Below are positions 11,119-21,533 of a DNA stretch of 64,000 nucleotides, piece by piece. Position numbers and translations under genes: made by a program. The notes beneath the pieces were generated by a model, which was not told the DNA's origin, did not search any database, and was given only the letters and a program-made list of their open reading frames with translations. This stretch comes from Trichuris trichiura. Lineage: Eukaryota; Nematoda; Enoplea; Trichinellida; Trichuridae. Positions within the stretch are counted from its first letter, which is position 1, and each line of letters opens with the position of its first letter. The stretch covers positions 124,001 through 188,000 of the forward strand of contig JBAJFE010000005.1 in assembly GCA_037903355.1 (NCBI GenBank), read 5' to 3'.

Positions 11119-14100
11119 ATGCGCTTCAAAACGTTGCTTTCCTTTTGGCTACTGTGCATTGCCAATTGGTGCATTCATTTTTCCATATGCGGTAATGTGA
11201 ACAACCTTTCTTTTCCTATTTGATTATTTTAAGGACTTATTCAGACAGCGAAGACGATAGTTCACCATGGTGTATATTGGCTTGTCATTTTCGTCCCAAC
11301 TTTGAACACAATCCGGAATATCATCAGTTGGACGTTGACGATATTCCCGTAGAGATGTGCACACATCTTATATACGAAAGTGCTGTTGTGGGACCAGATT
11401 TTGTTGTCAAACCGCGTCGAGCCGAATCCGAAGTGTACGAGTCGGGTAAACGACTGTACACATGGATAAACAAGTAGGAAACAAATCGATAGAGAGCATT
11501 GCCAAATCCAGCTCGCATATAGTACATTAATAGAGTGTTGTTCATTTTTGCGGAATAATTGATTTTTTAAAAAAATTTTACGCGCCTTTGTAACTCGTAG
11601 GTTAAAGCAGCGCTACGCAAATTTGGTCACTCTTCTTGCCATTGACTTTCCTCATTCGGACGAATTCCACGATTGGTTGGCGTTCCATCAATCCCGAACG
11701 ATCATCATTGAATCAATGATATCGCTTGTCGATTCGAACAACTTTGACGGCTTAATTTTGAACTTGCCAAATTCCATTGCAACACCAAGCAGCTACGTTA
11801 ATCTGGCTCGCGTAATATTGGCTCTACTTTTTCTACACTTTTGCTATGTGGGCACATTTTCGCGCAGGAATTGAACGAGAAGCGGAAAAGAAAAAATGAC
11901 CAAGAAAAGGCTATGCCGGCCTGGATTGGTATTGCAGTCAAACGAAGACATGCAAAGCTGCACGCGAAAATGTTTGCTCAGATGGCTTGGTAAGTCACTA
12001 ACGAAAATACGATACATATACACATATATACACGAAATGACAGCCTTCTATATAGGACATGTGACATTTTTAGGCAAAGTATGAAATGTGTGTATTATTT
12101 TAGTACGCTGCTTACCTTGCCAAGGCATCGTATAGAATGCCAAATAATATATAGGCAGAATCTTGGCAGTGGAGACATACAACGTCTCGCCACTTACGCC
12201 CCCGCAAAACTATGGTGGCGCCATCTGTGGTGCAAAATGTCCCGCTTTCTCGCTACGTTGTGGCTTTGCTGTTCTCATATTATGGCTTAAGCTTAGGGTA
12301 GCGCAGAGCACGATAACCGGCAAGGTTCTACGAACGGAGCAACTACTGTTCTCTCGTCTTTGTCGGCTATCATGTCCCGCTCTGTTCTAAACTTAACCTA
12401 AATTTATAGGATGTACATCTAGCAAAGTAGCGAAAAATTCACTTTACTCTGTAGGCGTCGCCATATATATATAAAGAAGAAAAGAAAAAAAATATACACA
12501 AAATATATTTTTAAAATCTATATAATATACATATTATAATAAAAATTGAAATAATATTAACATAATTTCATTTGGTTGCTTCTTTTTGTACGGATTTTTA
12601 TGTCCCGTTGAAAAAACTTTTATTACTAAAATGTCTTACAGAAGACCGCTGATGACGGGTCTCGAATGACCCGAAAGCTCCGGACATTTTAGTAATAAAA
12701 GTTTTTTCAACGGGACATAAAAATCCGTACAAAAAGAAGCAACCAAATGAAATTATACGGTCCCGTACGAAGACACTATATCTTCAAAAAAATATTAACA
12801 TAAATATAATTCGAATATCGTTAAATCTTGTATTAATAAATAAAAAATACAAAATGATATTAAAATAATAATATAATTAAAATAAATAATAAAAATTTAT
12901 AACATCTGTTATAATAAACAATATAAGAAAAATCTATAAAACCTACAATTTATACATGTTAATTGAACAAAATCCAGCGTTGACCGATTCCGTGAACAGA
13001 GCTTCAGTCACCAAATATGCTTTACTTGGACGTGGTTGCTGGATTTTGTTCAATTAGTATATGTGTATACATATACACAGTCTTTTTGACTATGCTTTTT
13101 CAAGCATACAGTGGCGACACCTATAGGTTATAAACATGCTTTTTAAATATGTAAATTATATATTTTATAAATTTTTCTTATATTGTTTATCATAATATAT
13201 ATTGTACATTTTTATTTATTTTAATTATATTTTTTTTTTTTGAAGATATGATGTCTTGGTACAAGACTATAAGTTTCATAATGAAATGCTTTTATTACGG
13301 AATGAGTGTCCTGTTATATGTAAAATAACTTTAATCTTAGACACTCATCTTATAACCGCTGAAGACGGGTCACTATAGACCCGAAAGCTCCGGAGATTAA
13401 AGTTATTTTACATATAACGGGACACTCATTCCGTAATGAAGGCGTTTCATTATTTTTTCTTTTTTATGGTTATTATTATTAATATTATTTTATATTATTC
13501 ATTTATTAATACATTATGTAATATTGTTCTATGTATATATCTTTTATTTTCTCGTATTCATACATAACATGCGTCTTTTTAAGGTACTTAGACTTCGTTA
13601 TCCTCTCATCGGATGAAATGAACGGTACTTACACAACGTACGCAGTTGATCCAATCAGGAAACTGGCCGACGTTCAGGCGGACGACTCCATTGTAGCCAA
13701 TGGTGACTTTTCGTCCGATCTTTGCAAATTCGGCTGCTTTTAGGACTCGGCTGTTACGACGCTGATTGAACAGGGGGCGCCAGCATCGAAATTAGTTATC
13801 GGTTTGTCGTTGCACGCTCATTTGTTCGTCCTGCGAGATCCTCAGTTGAGTCAGGTCGGAGCACCGGCCACATTCGACAGCCCTCAGTTGGTCAGCTACG
13901 CAAAGGTGAAAAATGACAAACCAAGTCGACTCAACGCCAAGGTGATGTATTTTCGTTGCAGATTTGTCATCAAAAAGCGACCGCTTCCGCGGACAGAGCT
14001 TCGGTGACCAAATATGGTTTGCTTGGACGGGGTCGGTGGATTTCGTTCAACGACGAAGAGATGGTCCAATTGAAAACCGAATGGGTTCAAGAAAGAGGTC

Positions 14101-16895
14101 TTCGAGGAATAGCGCTTAGCCCAATTGACGCGGACGATGCCGCGGGAAAATGTCGCTCCGACAGGGGCACATTTCCATTGCTCAGAACGGCCTTCGACCA
14201 TCTGCATTGCTTGGACCTAACATTGCCTATGTACGAGGGTATTGCGTTACCTCACGATTCGGGCAAACCAAAGGAGGCGGCCAAAACTCCATGCGTACGG
14301 TATGCGACATCTCATTGTCTTCTTTACTCTTCTTTACTCCTTTAATGATGCTCAGGTTTTGCTCCATTGATCAAGCTCGTGTCAACCCCGCTTACGACAT
14401 CAACCCAATTACGGACGGCAGTTGCACTCACGTCTCCATTGACATGGACTCCTTTGACCAAAAGGACTCGTCCGAAGTGGACGAACGATTGCGACTTGTT
14501 GTCCGTACGTGGAAATTGAAAAAGACCAAAACAACCGCTTTGCTGTTGACCTTTGACGGTTCATTTTTGACGGCCAAAGAGCATTTCACCGCCGACATGT
14601 ATTGGTTGGAGCGTAAAGTTCGAGTTATGCAGGAGCTCGGCTTGGACGGTCTAACTGTGAAAATAAGTGGTCGTCACGGAAGCTTACCCATTGAAATTGC
14701 CTATCTCACTGAGGTAATGTTGCAATGCGGCTTCTTGCAATGGAGCGGCGATGCTTTGTAGCAGCTGCATGCAAAACTTCGTCGTATCCGCAACTATGGA
14801 AATGGTACAAAGCAACTGCTGGTTGTCAGCACCGATGTGGATACTCTATACACGCGGCAAGTCGATTGGATGAAGATCTCCAAGTTGGCGGACTTCTTGA
14901 ACTTTGCCGGCAAAGCGGATATGATGCAAGCGGTTAGCATCACCTTAAGTAACCGAGCAGCTTTTTGCCTATCCAGTGAAAATGTTGATAGGATGACTTC
15001 AACAAGTTGATTCAAGATTACGGCATCGATCGCCGTAAGGTATTGCTTGGCGTGGATACACCTGTGCCTCCAAAGGGAGTGGACGTTTACTCCAACCCAA
15101 AAGCTGCGGAAGAAATCTGCCAACGCTTTGTTGTCGATCCGGCCGTCCGCGGAATTCAGCAGGACCCTTCAACTTCCAAATACGACACTATAACGACGGC
15201 TAGGCAGAAGGTAGTTAAAATGGGCGCTCCAATAGGCAGCATGCCTTTACTTGGAGTTTCATATCTTTTCCACTTCAAAGGCTCGCCTGGCAACCATGAA
15301 GAATTTCGCCGGAGTAACGCTGGCCAATTTGGAATCCGACGATCCCGCCGGCCAGTGTGATCTTGGTTCCAGGTTCCCTATGCTGCAGACAACGATGGAT
15401 AATCAATTATGCGGTCGCGATTGCCTTCGGGGCGGCAGCGAAGCTTTGCAATGCAGGAAAGGTTGGCGAGTCCAATGCTACTACGCGCTCGACTCCGCCG
15501 GTTTGCGTCGCTTTCTCGACACGAAAAAAATCTTCGACAAGTGCACCCACTTGTCCATATTTGGCTTCAACATTTTGCCCTTGGCCGGCGGCAAATTGGT
15601 TCTCGACGTTTCTCCGTAAGTGAACTTGAAAATCTTCCAACTACCGTAATCGATCGAAGCGTCGGGTTTTTCTTCAGCGAGCTGCGCGCGTTCGTAAACG
15701 ATTTGAACAAGCTTCGTCAGAGCAGTCATCTCAAGTTGATTGCCGTTGTCAAAACGCCAAAATGGTACTCTGCCATCGGTCGACCCATCGACCTGCGTAC
15801 GTTCGATTTTGCCTATCCGCCTAAAACTAACTCCTCTTCAAGCTGCTGTTAGCCAATTTTGGCCAACTTGTCGTCACCTTTTTTAGGATGGAAAACTGAA
15901 ACGACCGAAAACATTGCAAAGGAACTTGTTAAGCTAAACGTCGATGGAGTTGAGTTTCAACTGGGCCCAATTTCCGACTTTGCCCAAAGACAAGATTGGA
16001 CTCACCTGCTGCGGGTTGGCCTAAGTAATTTGCATAAAATTTCAAAAACAAAGTCGTTGCAGCTGCTGAGGGATCGTCTTGGCCAACTTTCCGCCAGTCG
16101 TATGTGTCGGTTCGAGATGTCCGTTGCCGTGGAAACTCAGATATTGGAAAGAAAACACTACGCCGCCGTTGAACAGATAAGCAAGTAGGGCACGAATAGT
16201 CATATATGGGCCCTTTTTTGTTGCCTACGCTTCGTTGCAGCATTTTCGATCACGTTACGCTGCTGTCGTTCAAACATAGGCCGGCGAATAAGCCTCCTCC
16301 AGGTGGCATATATAATATTCATCCTTCGGACTTGATGGACAGCCTACCAATCGTACGGCCGCATCTTTTTCAAAAAAAAGCTTTTACATTTGTCCTTAAG
16401 GACGACGTGATTAATTTGTCAGCCAAAGCGGGTCTTCCGGCTAGACAGATCGTATTGGCTTTGCCATTGTTTGGCAGTATATATCAGTTGCCTGAAGATT
16501 CGCCATTTCCCGTTCCAAAGGGAAAAGAGTTCCGCCTTGCCCAACACTTGAAATACTACGAGCCAATACGTTACAGCGGTATGCGAGAAATATGCAGAGG
16601 CATAGTGAAGAATAGAATGAGAAAAGGTATTTGCTTGGATCAAATAATCGCCTTTGCCTACGTTAATCGTCAATTGTACGTGCACGAGAGTCCCGAAACT
16701 ATGCTACTCAAGGCAAGTGGATCCCTTTGGGTTCCTCGGCTGAAATCTTCTATATATATATTTAAGGCTCGCTACGCAAGATCGAAAAATTTGTTAGGCG
16801 TTGCATTGCATATGCTCAATATGGACGACGACGGAGTGGTATGCACAGGCGAGCCGTATCCGATGTTGTCCGCAGCCTCGTTGGACTGCAGATGA
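11119..16895 (+). CDS. Secreted protein with three degenerate chitinase-like (GH18) domains
   Basis: Starts MRFKTLLSFWLLCIANWCIH, a clear signal peptide, immediately after an AAG acceptor. Domain 1 (exons from 11215 to about 14210) has MCTHLIYES, the barrel segments GAPASKLVIGLSLHAH and GLRGIALSPIDADDAAGKC. Domain 2 (about 14355-15400) has SCTHVSIDMDSF, VRVMQELGLDGLTVKIS and GVTLANLESDDPAGQCDLG. Domain 3 (about 15430-16895) has DKCTHLSIFGF, PARQIVLALPLFGSIYQLP and LLGVALHMLNMDDDGVVC. GH18 chitinases need DGxDxDxE on strand 4. Here the matching stretches read FDGLILNLPN, LDGLTVKISG and VDGVEFQLGP, so all three domains lack the catalytic acids. No chitin-binding module is seen. It is probably a binding protein or lectin. 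An intron at 11990-13583 carries the foldback described separately. Two adjacent genes rather than one cannot be excluded. Confidence 0.8.
12562..12756 (+). repeat. Perfect 74-bp inverted repeat with hammerhead-like loop (hairpin 1)
   Basis: Positions 12562-12635 and 12683-12756 are exact reverse complements over 74 bp. The 47-nt loop contains CCG-CTGATGA-CGGGTC-6 nt-GACCCG-AAAGCTC-CGG. CUGANGA followed by a short stem and GAAA is the hammerhead ribozyme core pattern, known from Penelope-like elements and other retroelements. The stem II junction is not canonical: if the C-G pair closes the stem, the G of GAAA is used up. Ribozyme activity is therefore only a possibility. A perfect 74-bp palindrome implies recent origin or strong homogenisation. 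Confidence 0.85.
12960..13056 (+). pseudogene. GH18 exon fragment bounded by an inverted repeat
   Basis: Positions 12960-12978 and 13038-13056 are perfect inverted repeats (TAATTGAACAAAATCCAGC). The right copy is part of a coding-like segment that would read DSVNRASVTKYALLGRGCWI. It resembles the real exon of the host gene near 13978-14052 (SADRASVTKYGLLGRGRWI) at roughly 78% nucleotide identity by eye. The fragment has no splice signals that would keep the frame. It is best read as an old copied or captured piece of the host exon, later placed at the centre of the foldback. Confidence 0.7.
13278..13453 (+). repeat. Near-perfect inverted repeat with the same hammerhead-like loop (hairpin 2)
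   Basis: Positions 13278-13337 pair with 13394-13453 with only a few mismatches. The arms are a different sequence from hairpin 1, but the loop carries the same core: CCG-CTGAAGA-CGGGTC-6 nt-GACCCG-AAAGCTC-CGG. Only the apical hexamer (ACTATA here, TCGAAT in hairpin 1), the N of CTGANGA and the 5' linker differ. Conservation of the core within different arms points to selection on that core or a shared source element. Confidence 0.85.
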
Positions 16896-16993
16896 AGCGT
16901 AACAGTGCGCCCTCTACTGGGATTTTTACTTTTTTTTTAAAAGGAAAACAATAAACCGGCAAGACAGCATGAAAAGGTCGACCATTTCAGCGG

Positions 16994-18256
16994 CTAAGTC
17001 GATTTTTGTACATTGCTTACGGCAACGGACGGTTTTACGTTGCGATGATAGGCCTTAGGTAGATCAAAGTTGAATAACGACGGAGCAGTGCCTGCTCGTC
17101 TCGCCCTCTCCTTGGCGGCAACGTGTCTACGCATAAGTTGACTTGGCTTTATCCAACCGCTCGGCGTTGTACCCCTTTCAAAAGGCTGCGCCCTTTGGTC
17201 GTAAATTGTTCTAAAATGATCTGGCGGCCCCGAAAGGGATCCGCCCTTATAAGGCATAGGACGCTTTGGTAATGCGCTTATTTCAGCCGACTTAGGAGTC
17301 GAGTATGTTGGCAATACGGTGGTCAACTGACGTTGCACTGCGGGCGGCCTACTCAGCCAAGAATTGTACGCTTCATGTAGCCATCGAGACTGCATGTTGT
17401 CGTATCTATTTGCATATTCCATTTTAACTTCTTCCGGTTTAGATGATTTTTCAGCTCTTTCTTCAAAGTCATTTCCTTTCGGAGCAGCGGTTAAAGTGGG
17501 CAGTTGAGTTGTTGTAGGCTGGTCAGTCTTAGCTGTCCTTTCCATAGGCAATTTGGTAAATTCATCCTCTTCGCTTGGTTGCTCCAAAGTCGTAGGCGTT
17601 TCTACAACCTTTCCTTTTTTGGAAGGGTTTTCAATTTCCGGTTGTTCCGTCGAATGCTGGCACCTCTTTCTTGGCGGCGTAAGTAGAATTGTAGAGACGC
17701 CATTTGGTGGAGCCACTCCCGGCGGACCATTGACATAATCTCCGCCATGCAAAGGTTGGCTTTGCTCGTCAAAAGAAGCAAAGCGATCTCCATTGCGAAT
17801 AATATTGTTATATTCGCCAAAACGTTTATTCATTAATGATCTACGGAAGGGAAATGCGCTCGTTCCATCGGCGTAGAGCTGTTTGTATATTATGGACGTG
17901 ACATTCTCGTAAGTTGGGCACAACTGCGGTGGTAAACCGGCGCAGCAAAAATAGTCGCCGTAACTGCGGTAACAGCATGTGTTTGACGGGGCGGGCGCGT
18001 CACGACTGCATAGATCTGTCCTATGAGGTAGACAACGAGTCGGCTGCCCAAAACGATTGGTTATCAACTTAGACTGACCAGGGCAAATCTCAAATAGTTG
18101 CCCGTATGAGGACATTAACATGCCCAATAGAACACCTGGAAATTGTTCATAATCGATATTCATATTTGCGATATGTTAATGTACATATATGGTTTACTCA
18201 CCCAAGATGAAAAGCGAACCGCGAAAGCAGTGCTGTTGCTCTGCAGCAAGCAACAT
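16994..18256 (-). CDS. Secreted Cys-rich (lustrin/CC-type) protein with a long Pro/Thr/Lys-rich tail
   Basis: On the reverse strand, exon 1 starts MLLAAEQQHCFRG at 18256 and splices (GGTGAGT donor near 18197, CAG acceptor near 18138) to read SLFILGVLLGMLMSSYG, a plausible signal peptide. Mature sequence follows with a cysteine module ICPGQSKLITNRFGQPTRC, then DLCSRDAPAPSNTCC and FCCAGLPPQLCP. The spacing resembles lustrin-type or CC modules of nematode secreted proteins. The remaining 300 residues have no cysteine domain and are rich in Pro, Thr, Lys and Glu (for example TAKTDQPTTTQLPTL). It ends NVQKST-stop at 16994, 98 bp from the GH18 stop codon, so the two genes converge. An extracellular or cuticle-associated role is inferred. 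Confidence 0.72.
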
Positions 18257-18604
18257 AGCGAGTGTCGCTTGTGGTCGCGAAGTGAGTTTATATTTTTTGT
18301 TCTTATCAACACATGTCAGGCTGTCGTATGGCCTAGAGGCGCCCTTAGTAGTTCGCGCCAATGATGGTAACCCTGACCCAGTCAACCACGTGCGCTACTG
18401 TTCCGGTTAAGTTGTCCTTTCGGATACGCGGCTGTCCATTGGCCTACTTGGACTAATCGACATTGTTTTGACAAGAGCTGCGTGTGCTTCATCAAATCAA
18501 TGGCCATTGTAAGTGAGTGAAGTTGTTATGGCAACTACGCCGCCACCACCGCCGACATCTGTGCGGCATGGACGTTATGACCGTTGGTCCATCATACCAT
18601 TTGA
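18257..18604. promoter_or_regulatory. Divergent intergenic spacer
   Basis: About 350 bp between the oppositely oriented starts of the Cys-rich gene (minus) and B9D1 (plus). It should hold both promoters. No TATA box or other site could be assigned. Short ORFs here have no family resemblance. Confidence 0.4.
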
Positions 18605-19749
18605 ATGGCCAGTGAAGCTTCCTATCCCAGCAGCTTTTTGTTGTTAGTTTCCGGTCAGATTGAGTCAGCCGAAGTAGGCAATACACATTATTTGCATATT
18701 GTTGTCACAACTCTTGTTGACTTGTAGTTCTACGGCGTATCCGACGTTTACTGCAGATATTGCTTCGCGTTTGGCGAAGATTGGAATGTCGTTTCGGTAG
18801 CTTAATATTTATTAAACAATTGATGTTGCTCGCTAAGTGTTGCCGTTTAGGGTGTCGAGGAAGGACTGTCTCAGCTTTGCTGCCGCAATGTCATGGATGA
18901 TGCGACCTGCGATCAATTTGTTCTTAATTTCCCTATTGATCTCACCTTTCGATCGACCAATCCGTACGGCTGTACGTTGTAGAGACACGATGTATGCTCG
19001 TTTCCCAAATTAATAATTTTTTTTTCTAATTATAGGGCCTCGATTGACCATTGCTTGCTATGGAAGTGACTGGTGGGGTAATGACGTTATCAGAGGTTAT
19101 GGATTCACTCATGTGCCAACCGTACCTGGCAGGTAGGAAAAAGAGTAAATGTTACTTTAGCTATTCTTCATCGTTCAGGCATACTCGAAAGGTTGCCATG
19201 TTCGTACCGAAATCGTCTTCAAAGCTGAAGAATATTGTTGGGTGGTTGTTTGGTCGTCGTCCGGAATTTGTTGATCCTTGCTTTGTAGCTCAGTCAGATT
19301 CAAGAAATCGTTCGTAGCGAAAAGCAGCTAGCGTAGCCATATTGATTTTGCGTACTGTTTCAGTTACCCGCGTGGTCACAACCGGCTCAGTAACAATAAC
19401 GATGCAAATAATTGCCAAAGGCCTTAAAAAGTTAGGCTACGACGCTTGCAAGCAGACACTGCCAATATTGAGCGAATTTCCCTGGAAAAAAATGGACGTT
19501 TCCAAGTTGGCGCCCCGTTCCAAGCTTTCCGGACCTTCTTTGGTGGCGATCAGCGAAAGGGACGAAACAGAGAAAGGCGCACGGTCGACAAAAGTGCCGG
19601 AAGCTGAGGAAGCGAAAAGTGCTCAACAATCTGTTCCCGTCACAACGATAACTACAGTGGCTACAGTTACTGACAAAGGTGAAAAGGAGGAAGAATCAAT
19701 CGGTGACGCAGGCCCAGCTTCAACGATGAAAACTTCCGTCGATGACTGA
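18605..19749 (+). CDS. B9D1: B9 domain-containing protein 1 (ciliary transition zone)
   Basis: Component of the MKS complex at the transition zone that gates proteins into cilia; in nematodes it acts in ciliated sensory neurons. Six exons (18605-18673, 18728-18796, 18851-18971, 19036-19132, 19179-19309, about 19364-19749) keep frame throughout, giving about 290 residues. The start MASEASYPSSFLLLVSGQIE aligns with the family start. B9 signatures follow: YCRYCFAFGEDW, GVEEGLSQL, NFPIDLTFRSTNPYGWP, YGSDWWGNDVIRGYGF, VPGRHTRKVAMFVPKSSSKL and GWLFGRRPEFVDP. After KKLGYDACKQTLP comes an extra tail of about 100 residues rich in Glu, Lys, Ser and Thr that is absent from the roughly 200-residue vertebrate protein. 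The WGND and NPYGWP motifs are intact. Confidence 0.93.
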
Positions 19750-20357
19750 ATAGGCTTTTATTGTTTATATAACTATCAGACATCTCATTGGGCATTTGCC
19801 GCAATTGCAACACGGTCAGCTGCGTACACGCTGAAGCTGAATCTAAAGAACAACCAATTTCGGTATGTTCAATGAAATGGCGTTGAGTTTAAAAAAGTAC
19901 CGTAAGAACCTGCGGCCAACGACTGTAGTATTTAAAATTTGGTTAAATCTCTCGAGCGATAGACAGCCTGCTAGCTTTTCGTAATTTCTTTATTTGAAAA
20001 TAGTCAAGCGGCTTTTATCTTCGATTGGATCCAGCAAGAATATTGAAAATTTTCTTAAGCCTACAGAAGGGACTTGCTGTAGAGTTTATCCGCCGAAATG
20101 TGCGCAGCGACGTACAACCAATTAGTATGCATTTGTGAAAGTAGGAAAGTTTGTCATTGATTAAACAAAGAAGAGACAAAGTCACTTTTTGCCAACGGTT
20201 TGCTTTCCCAGTCTCGTTTCTTAGTCGTCCCACCGTCATACTGTGATTTGTCGAGCCATCCTATTTTGTCTTCGCCTTAGCTTAAGCGAGAACTTAAGGT
20301 TCGTATTTTGGCTTAGGCTTAGCTGAGGGCCAAACAGGATGGTCGGCAGGCTCATCA
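19750..20357. other. Intergenic; imperfect palindrome around 20258-20352
   Basis: No gene is supported. The stretch 20258-20352 is an imperfect foldback: GAGCCATCCTATTTTG at the left matches, with mismatches, the reverse complement of the right end (CAAACAGGATGGTCGGC). It contains several CTTAG/GCTTAGGC words. A weakly similar stretch occurs near 44166-44245, so this may be a short dispersed repeat. Confidence 0.4.
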
Positions 20358-20777
20358 TTAAGGGACAACAGAATGGCGAGTCTGCTCGTTCAAAAGGAAC
20401 CTGCATTCTTCAAACGGTGCGCGGCTAAGAGACAAGATTCCATCGTCCCATGCATTATAGCCGGACACTGTAAATGAACGTGAATTCTGCACTTACCGCT
20501 GGGAAAATGAAGAATCGTTGTCGGTTGAGCTTCGGAGAACATTGTCACCTCTTTCTTGGATGGCACATCATCGATTGAAATCGCCGTAATCACTTTCCGT
20601 CATCAAGCGGTCAGATGTCGCTGATTGAAGCGTACAACACACATTTCGCTGTTCCAAACAATCTGGCAAAGTTTTCATTTCTTTAACCGATCTCAGCGTT
20701 GAAAAACTGCTCCAACGAAGATTCTTCTTAGCATCCTCCAGTCGCAACCCGCCGTGCGTACAGCAGCGGTCAAACAT
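20358..20777 (-). CDS. Possible uncharacterised gene, 3' exons
   Basis: Three reverse-strand pieces join in frame: about 20594-20777 (GLRLEDAKKNLRWSS, then VKEMKTLPDCLEQ), 20497-20554 (KEVTMFSEAQPTTILHFPS) and 20358-20467 (VSGYNAWDDGILSLSRAPF ... HSVVP-stop). The second intron uses GTAAGT and TTTACAG, both good. The first uses a weaker GTGATT donor and CCAAG acceptor. Composition looks coding, but I do not recognise the family. The 5' end was not found; the reverse-strand ORF at 20888-21079 might be further upstream exon sequence. Treat as a tentative model. Confidence 0.35.
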
Positions 20778-21533
20778 GCGATAACAAGAGCCACTTACGT
20801 TATCTATGGCTGGTTACGCAAACAGATAGCGATTGCTAAAACGACCTCGTAACGCGCTTGCTGAGGCGCCGCAAACCAGCCTTCAGTTCAAAATTGTAGC
20901 GCACGCCACGTTGCAGAACAAAAGTCGCAATTGATTTGCAGGATGTGTCTGATTAAGTTTGAAAAACATATGCAATTTGTGAATTTGGGGCGCTCGCTGA
21001 TTTTTATTGCCACACGACGCGCTAAAATATTAAAACGCTCGCACTTCGAAAGGCACGATAATCTTTGCGGCAGTGACAAATATGCGTCAAAGTTATTCGC
21101 ACGATTCTCTCTTGACAGCTCATGTAGTTATGGCTGGATTGCGGAGGCGTTCACTAAGCCTTAGGTAGCAGAGAATCATTTCTGTACGCCAGGTTTCCCT
21201 TTCGGACAATAGGAAGTGTGTTCGTTAAAATGTTCAGGTACATTGTCATTCTGTAATTAATCTTTGCAAATTACTGCGATTACATATGCGATTGTTTTAT
21301 GTATTAGTTGTTTTTAGTAAGAAGCAACATAATATGACTTCTTTGTGCAGCCTTAGCTGTTCTCGTAGTCTTTTCCGTTGGATTCTGCAGGCAGGCTACG
21401 GATTCTTTGTTAGCATCTCAGTTTAAGGAGAACGTAATCACGCGGTAGTTTCACTTCGTTATTTATCCTACTGATTTGCTCTCTGTTCCATACATGGTTG
21501 TCTTGTAATGTATTAATCTTGCAGGATGGCGCA
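20778..21533. other. Spacer upstream of the BMP-like gene
   Basis: Contains only short ORFs of 60-80 codons, on both strands near 20888-21164, without recognisable domains. A CTTGCAG acceptor lies about 10 nt before the BMP start codon at 21534, so part of this stretch is either a 5' UTR intron or outron. No other signal is seen. Confidence 0.4.

Larger units (their letters stand above)
12400..13560. repeat. AT-rich compound foldback element inside a GH18-gene intron
   Basis: The layout is roughly symmetric. A perfect hairpin (12562-12756) is followed by an AT-rich arm (about 12760-12958), a central GH18 exon fragment bounded by an 18-19-bp inverted repeat (12960-13056), an AT-rich arm (about 13090-13265) and a second hairpin (13278-13453). 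The two AT-rich arms are imperfect reverse complements. For example, AACAATATAAGAAAAAT (12924 onward) matches the reverse complement of sequence near 13170-13190, and TATCTTCAAAAAAA near 12779 matches the reverse complement of sequence near 13240. Base composition falls sharply from its surroundings. No ORF for a transposase or reverse transcriptase is present, so if mobile it would be non-autonomous. Element ends and target-site duplication were not identified. Confidence 0.75.

Noticed and set aside
12160..12420. GC-richer stretch in the GH18 intron with ORFs of 70-75 codons
   Set aside because: The flanking exons join in frame without it, and the translations match no GH18 segment.
18841..19010. 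LCCRNVMDDATCDQFVL looked like a nematode CX cysteine module
   Set aside because: Joining the flanking exons gave NPYGWP and WGNDVIRGYG, which are B9D1 signatures, so the cysteines are incidental.
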